This document shows, in pieces, positions 12,698 to 13,339 of a stretch of DNA of 13,339 bases (positions are counted from its first letter, which is position 1; each line of letters starts with the position of its first letter). Location of the stretch: positions 1 through 13,339 of the forward strand of contig DBHE01000264.1 in assembly GCA_002296055.1 (NCBI GenBank), read 5' to 3'. Source of the stretch: Pseudomonadaceae bacterium UBA836 (GTDB taxonomy: Bacteria; Pseudomonadota; Gammaproteobacteria; Pseudomonadales; Pseudomonadaceae). Below the pieces are notes generated by a model that was given only the letters and a program-made list of their open reading frames with translations, was not told the origin of the DNA and did no database searches. The position numbers and the translations under genes were made by a program.

Positions 12698-13339
12698 GAC
12701 GCGCCTACCAGCAGATCGGCGTTGATCTCACTGATCGACTTGGCGCCGGTCAGCACCATGGCGACGCGCATTTCCTTCTCGATCAGCTCCAGCAGATTGG
12801 TCACCCCCGCCTGTCCATCGGCAGCCAGCGCGTAGATAAAGGCACGGCCGAGCATGGTGCAGTCGGCGCCCAGCGCCAGCATGCGCACCACATCCAGACC
12901 GGTACGAATGCCCGAGTCGACCAGAATCTTCAGCTCGCCCTTTACCGCATCGGCAATCGGCGGCAGCGCGCGCGCACTGGACAGTACGCCGTCCAGCTGG
13001 CGGCCACCGTGGTTGGACACGATGATGCCGTCGGCGCCAAAGCGCACCGCGTCGCGGGCGTCCTCGGGGTCGAGAATGCCCTTGATCACCATGGGGCCGT
13101 CCCAGAACTCGCGAATCCACTCCAGATCCTTCCAGGAGATAGAGGCGTCAAAGTTGGCGCCCAGCCAGCCCATGTAGTCTTCCAGGCCGGTCGGGTTGCC
13201 GCGGTAGGCGGAGATATTGCCCAGATCGTGCGGCTTGCCCAGCAGGCCCACGTCGAAGGCCCAGCGCGGATGCGTAACGGCCTGCAGATAACGCCGCATG
13301 GCGGCATTCGGGCCGCTCATACCGGAGTGCGCATCGCGA
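12694..13339 (-). CDS. lldD: L-lactate dehydrogenase (quinone, FMN), 3' part
   Basis: This respiratory enzyme oxidises L-lactate to pyruvate with FMN and feeds quinone. Only the last 214 or so codons are in the window; the frame continues past the right edge, where [11 protein letters not shown] is read before the first visible Met at 13320, so that Met is not the start. The FMN alpha-hydroxy acid oxidase barrel is clear: MVIKGIL with its Lys, then [10 protein letters not shown] with the catalytic His, and [12 protein letters not shown] and LGRAFIYAL at the phosphate site. The family normally has about 380-395 residues, so about 170 are missing at the N-terminus by truncation of the window, not by mutation. 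It is translationally coupled to dld. A lactate permease gene (lldP) is commonly upstream in Pseudomonas. Confidence 0.96.
   Translation of the reverse strand, partial: RDAHSGMSGPNAAMRRYLQAVTHPRWAFDVGLLGKPHDLGNISAYRGNPTGLEDYMGWLGANFDASISWKDLEWIREFWDGPMVIKGILDPEDARDAVRFGADGIIVSNHGGRQLDGVLSSARALPPIADAVKGELKILVDSGIRTGLDVVRMLALGADCTMLGRAFIYALAADGQAGVTNLLELIEKEMRVAMVLTGAKSISEINADLLVGAS

Noticed and set aside
11354..12835. 493-codon plus-strand open frame opposite dld
   Set aside because: dld and lldD on the minus strand are unmistakable; this frame spans both and its product looks like reverse-complement coding noise.
13318..13320. Met at 13320 as the lldD start
   Set aside because: The frame continues upstream with conserved LldD residues (RDAHSG), so the gene is cut by the window edge.

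Overview
The window looks like the chromosome of a Pseudomonas-lineage gammaproteobacterium (Pseudomonadaceae, perhaps a Halopseudomonas or P. stutzeri-type species). The evidence is high GC coding DNA, an ArsR/methyltransferase gene overlapping metK, an S-adenosylhomocysteine (SAH) riboswitch before ahcY, and a clustered lldD-dld lactate pair. Genus placement is inference. No tRNA, rRNA, CRISPR, IS or prophage gene is visible, and coding density is high.

Region 1 (1-4733) is an S-adenosylmethionine cycle block: the end of an ArsR/methyltransferase regulator, metK (SAM synthesis), a convergent lipoprotein cytochrome c', ahcY (SAH hydrolysis) and metF (methyl supply for methionine). ahcY is preceded by an SAH riboswitch whose pseudoknot strand overlaps a hairpin that masks the ribosome binding site, so an ON switch can be read from the bases. 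Two copies of one structured intergenic element lie after metK and after ahcY: opposed arrays of a GCTGGAA-like heptamer around a 10-nt-armed hairpin with a 9-nt loop. They are about 82% identical by hand alignment outside the heptamer array.

Region 2 (4734-8132) holds an orphan periplasmic solute-binding protein that may be translated from a leaderless mRNA, a RhlE-type DEAD-box RNA helicase with a structured leader, a Gly-Asn/Arg/Gln-rich tail and a strong intrinsic terminator, and a secreted DUF3617 protein.

Region 3 (8133-10933) is a tight four-gene membrane-lipid operon: an unknown four-helix membrane protein, a YnbA-like CDP-alcohol phosphatidyltransferase with altered metal-ligand positions, a YnbB/CdsA-like CDP-diacylglycerol synthase, and a PlsC-like acyltransferase. 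Together these could make phosphatidic acid, activate it with CTP and attach a head group. The acceptor alcohol is unknown. This is the most likely place for undescribed biochemistry.

Region 4 (10934-13339, minus strand) holds dld and the 3' part of lldD, the respiratory D- and L-lactate dehydrogenases. They overlap by 4 nt and converge on the lipid operon.
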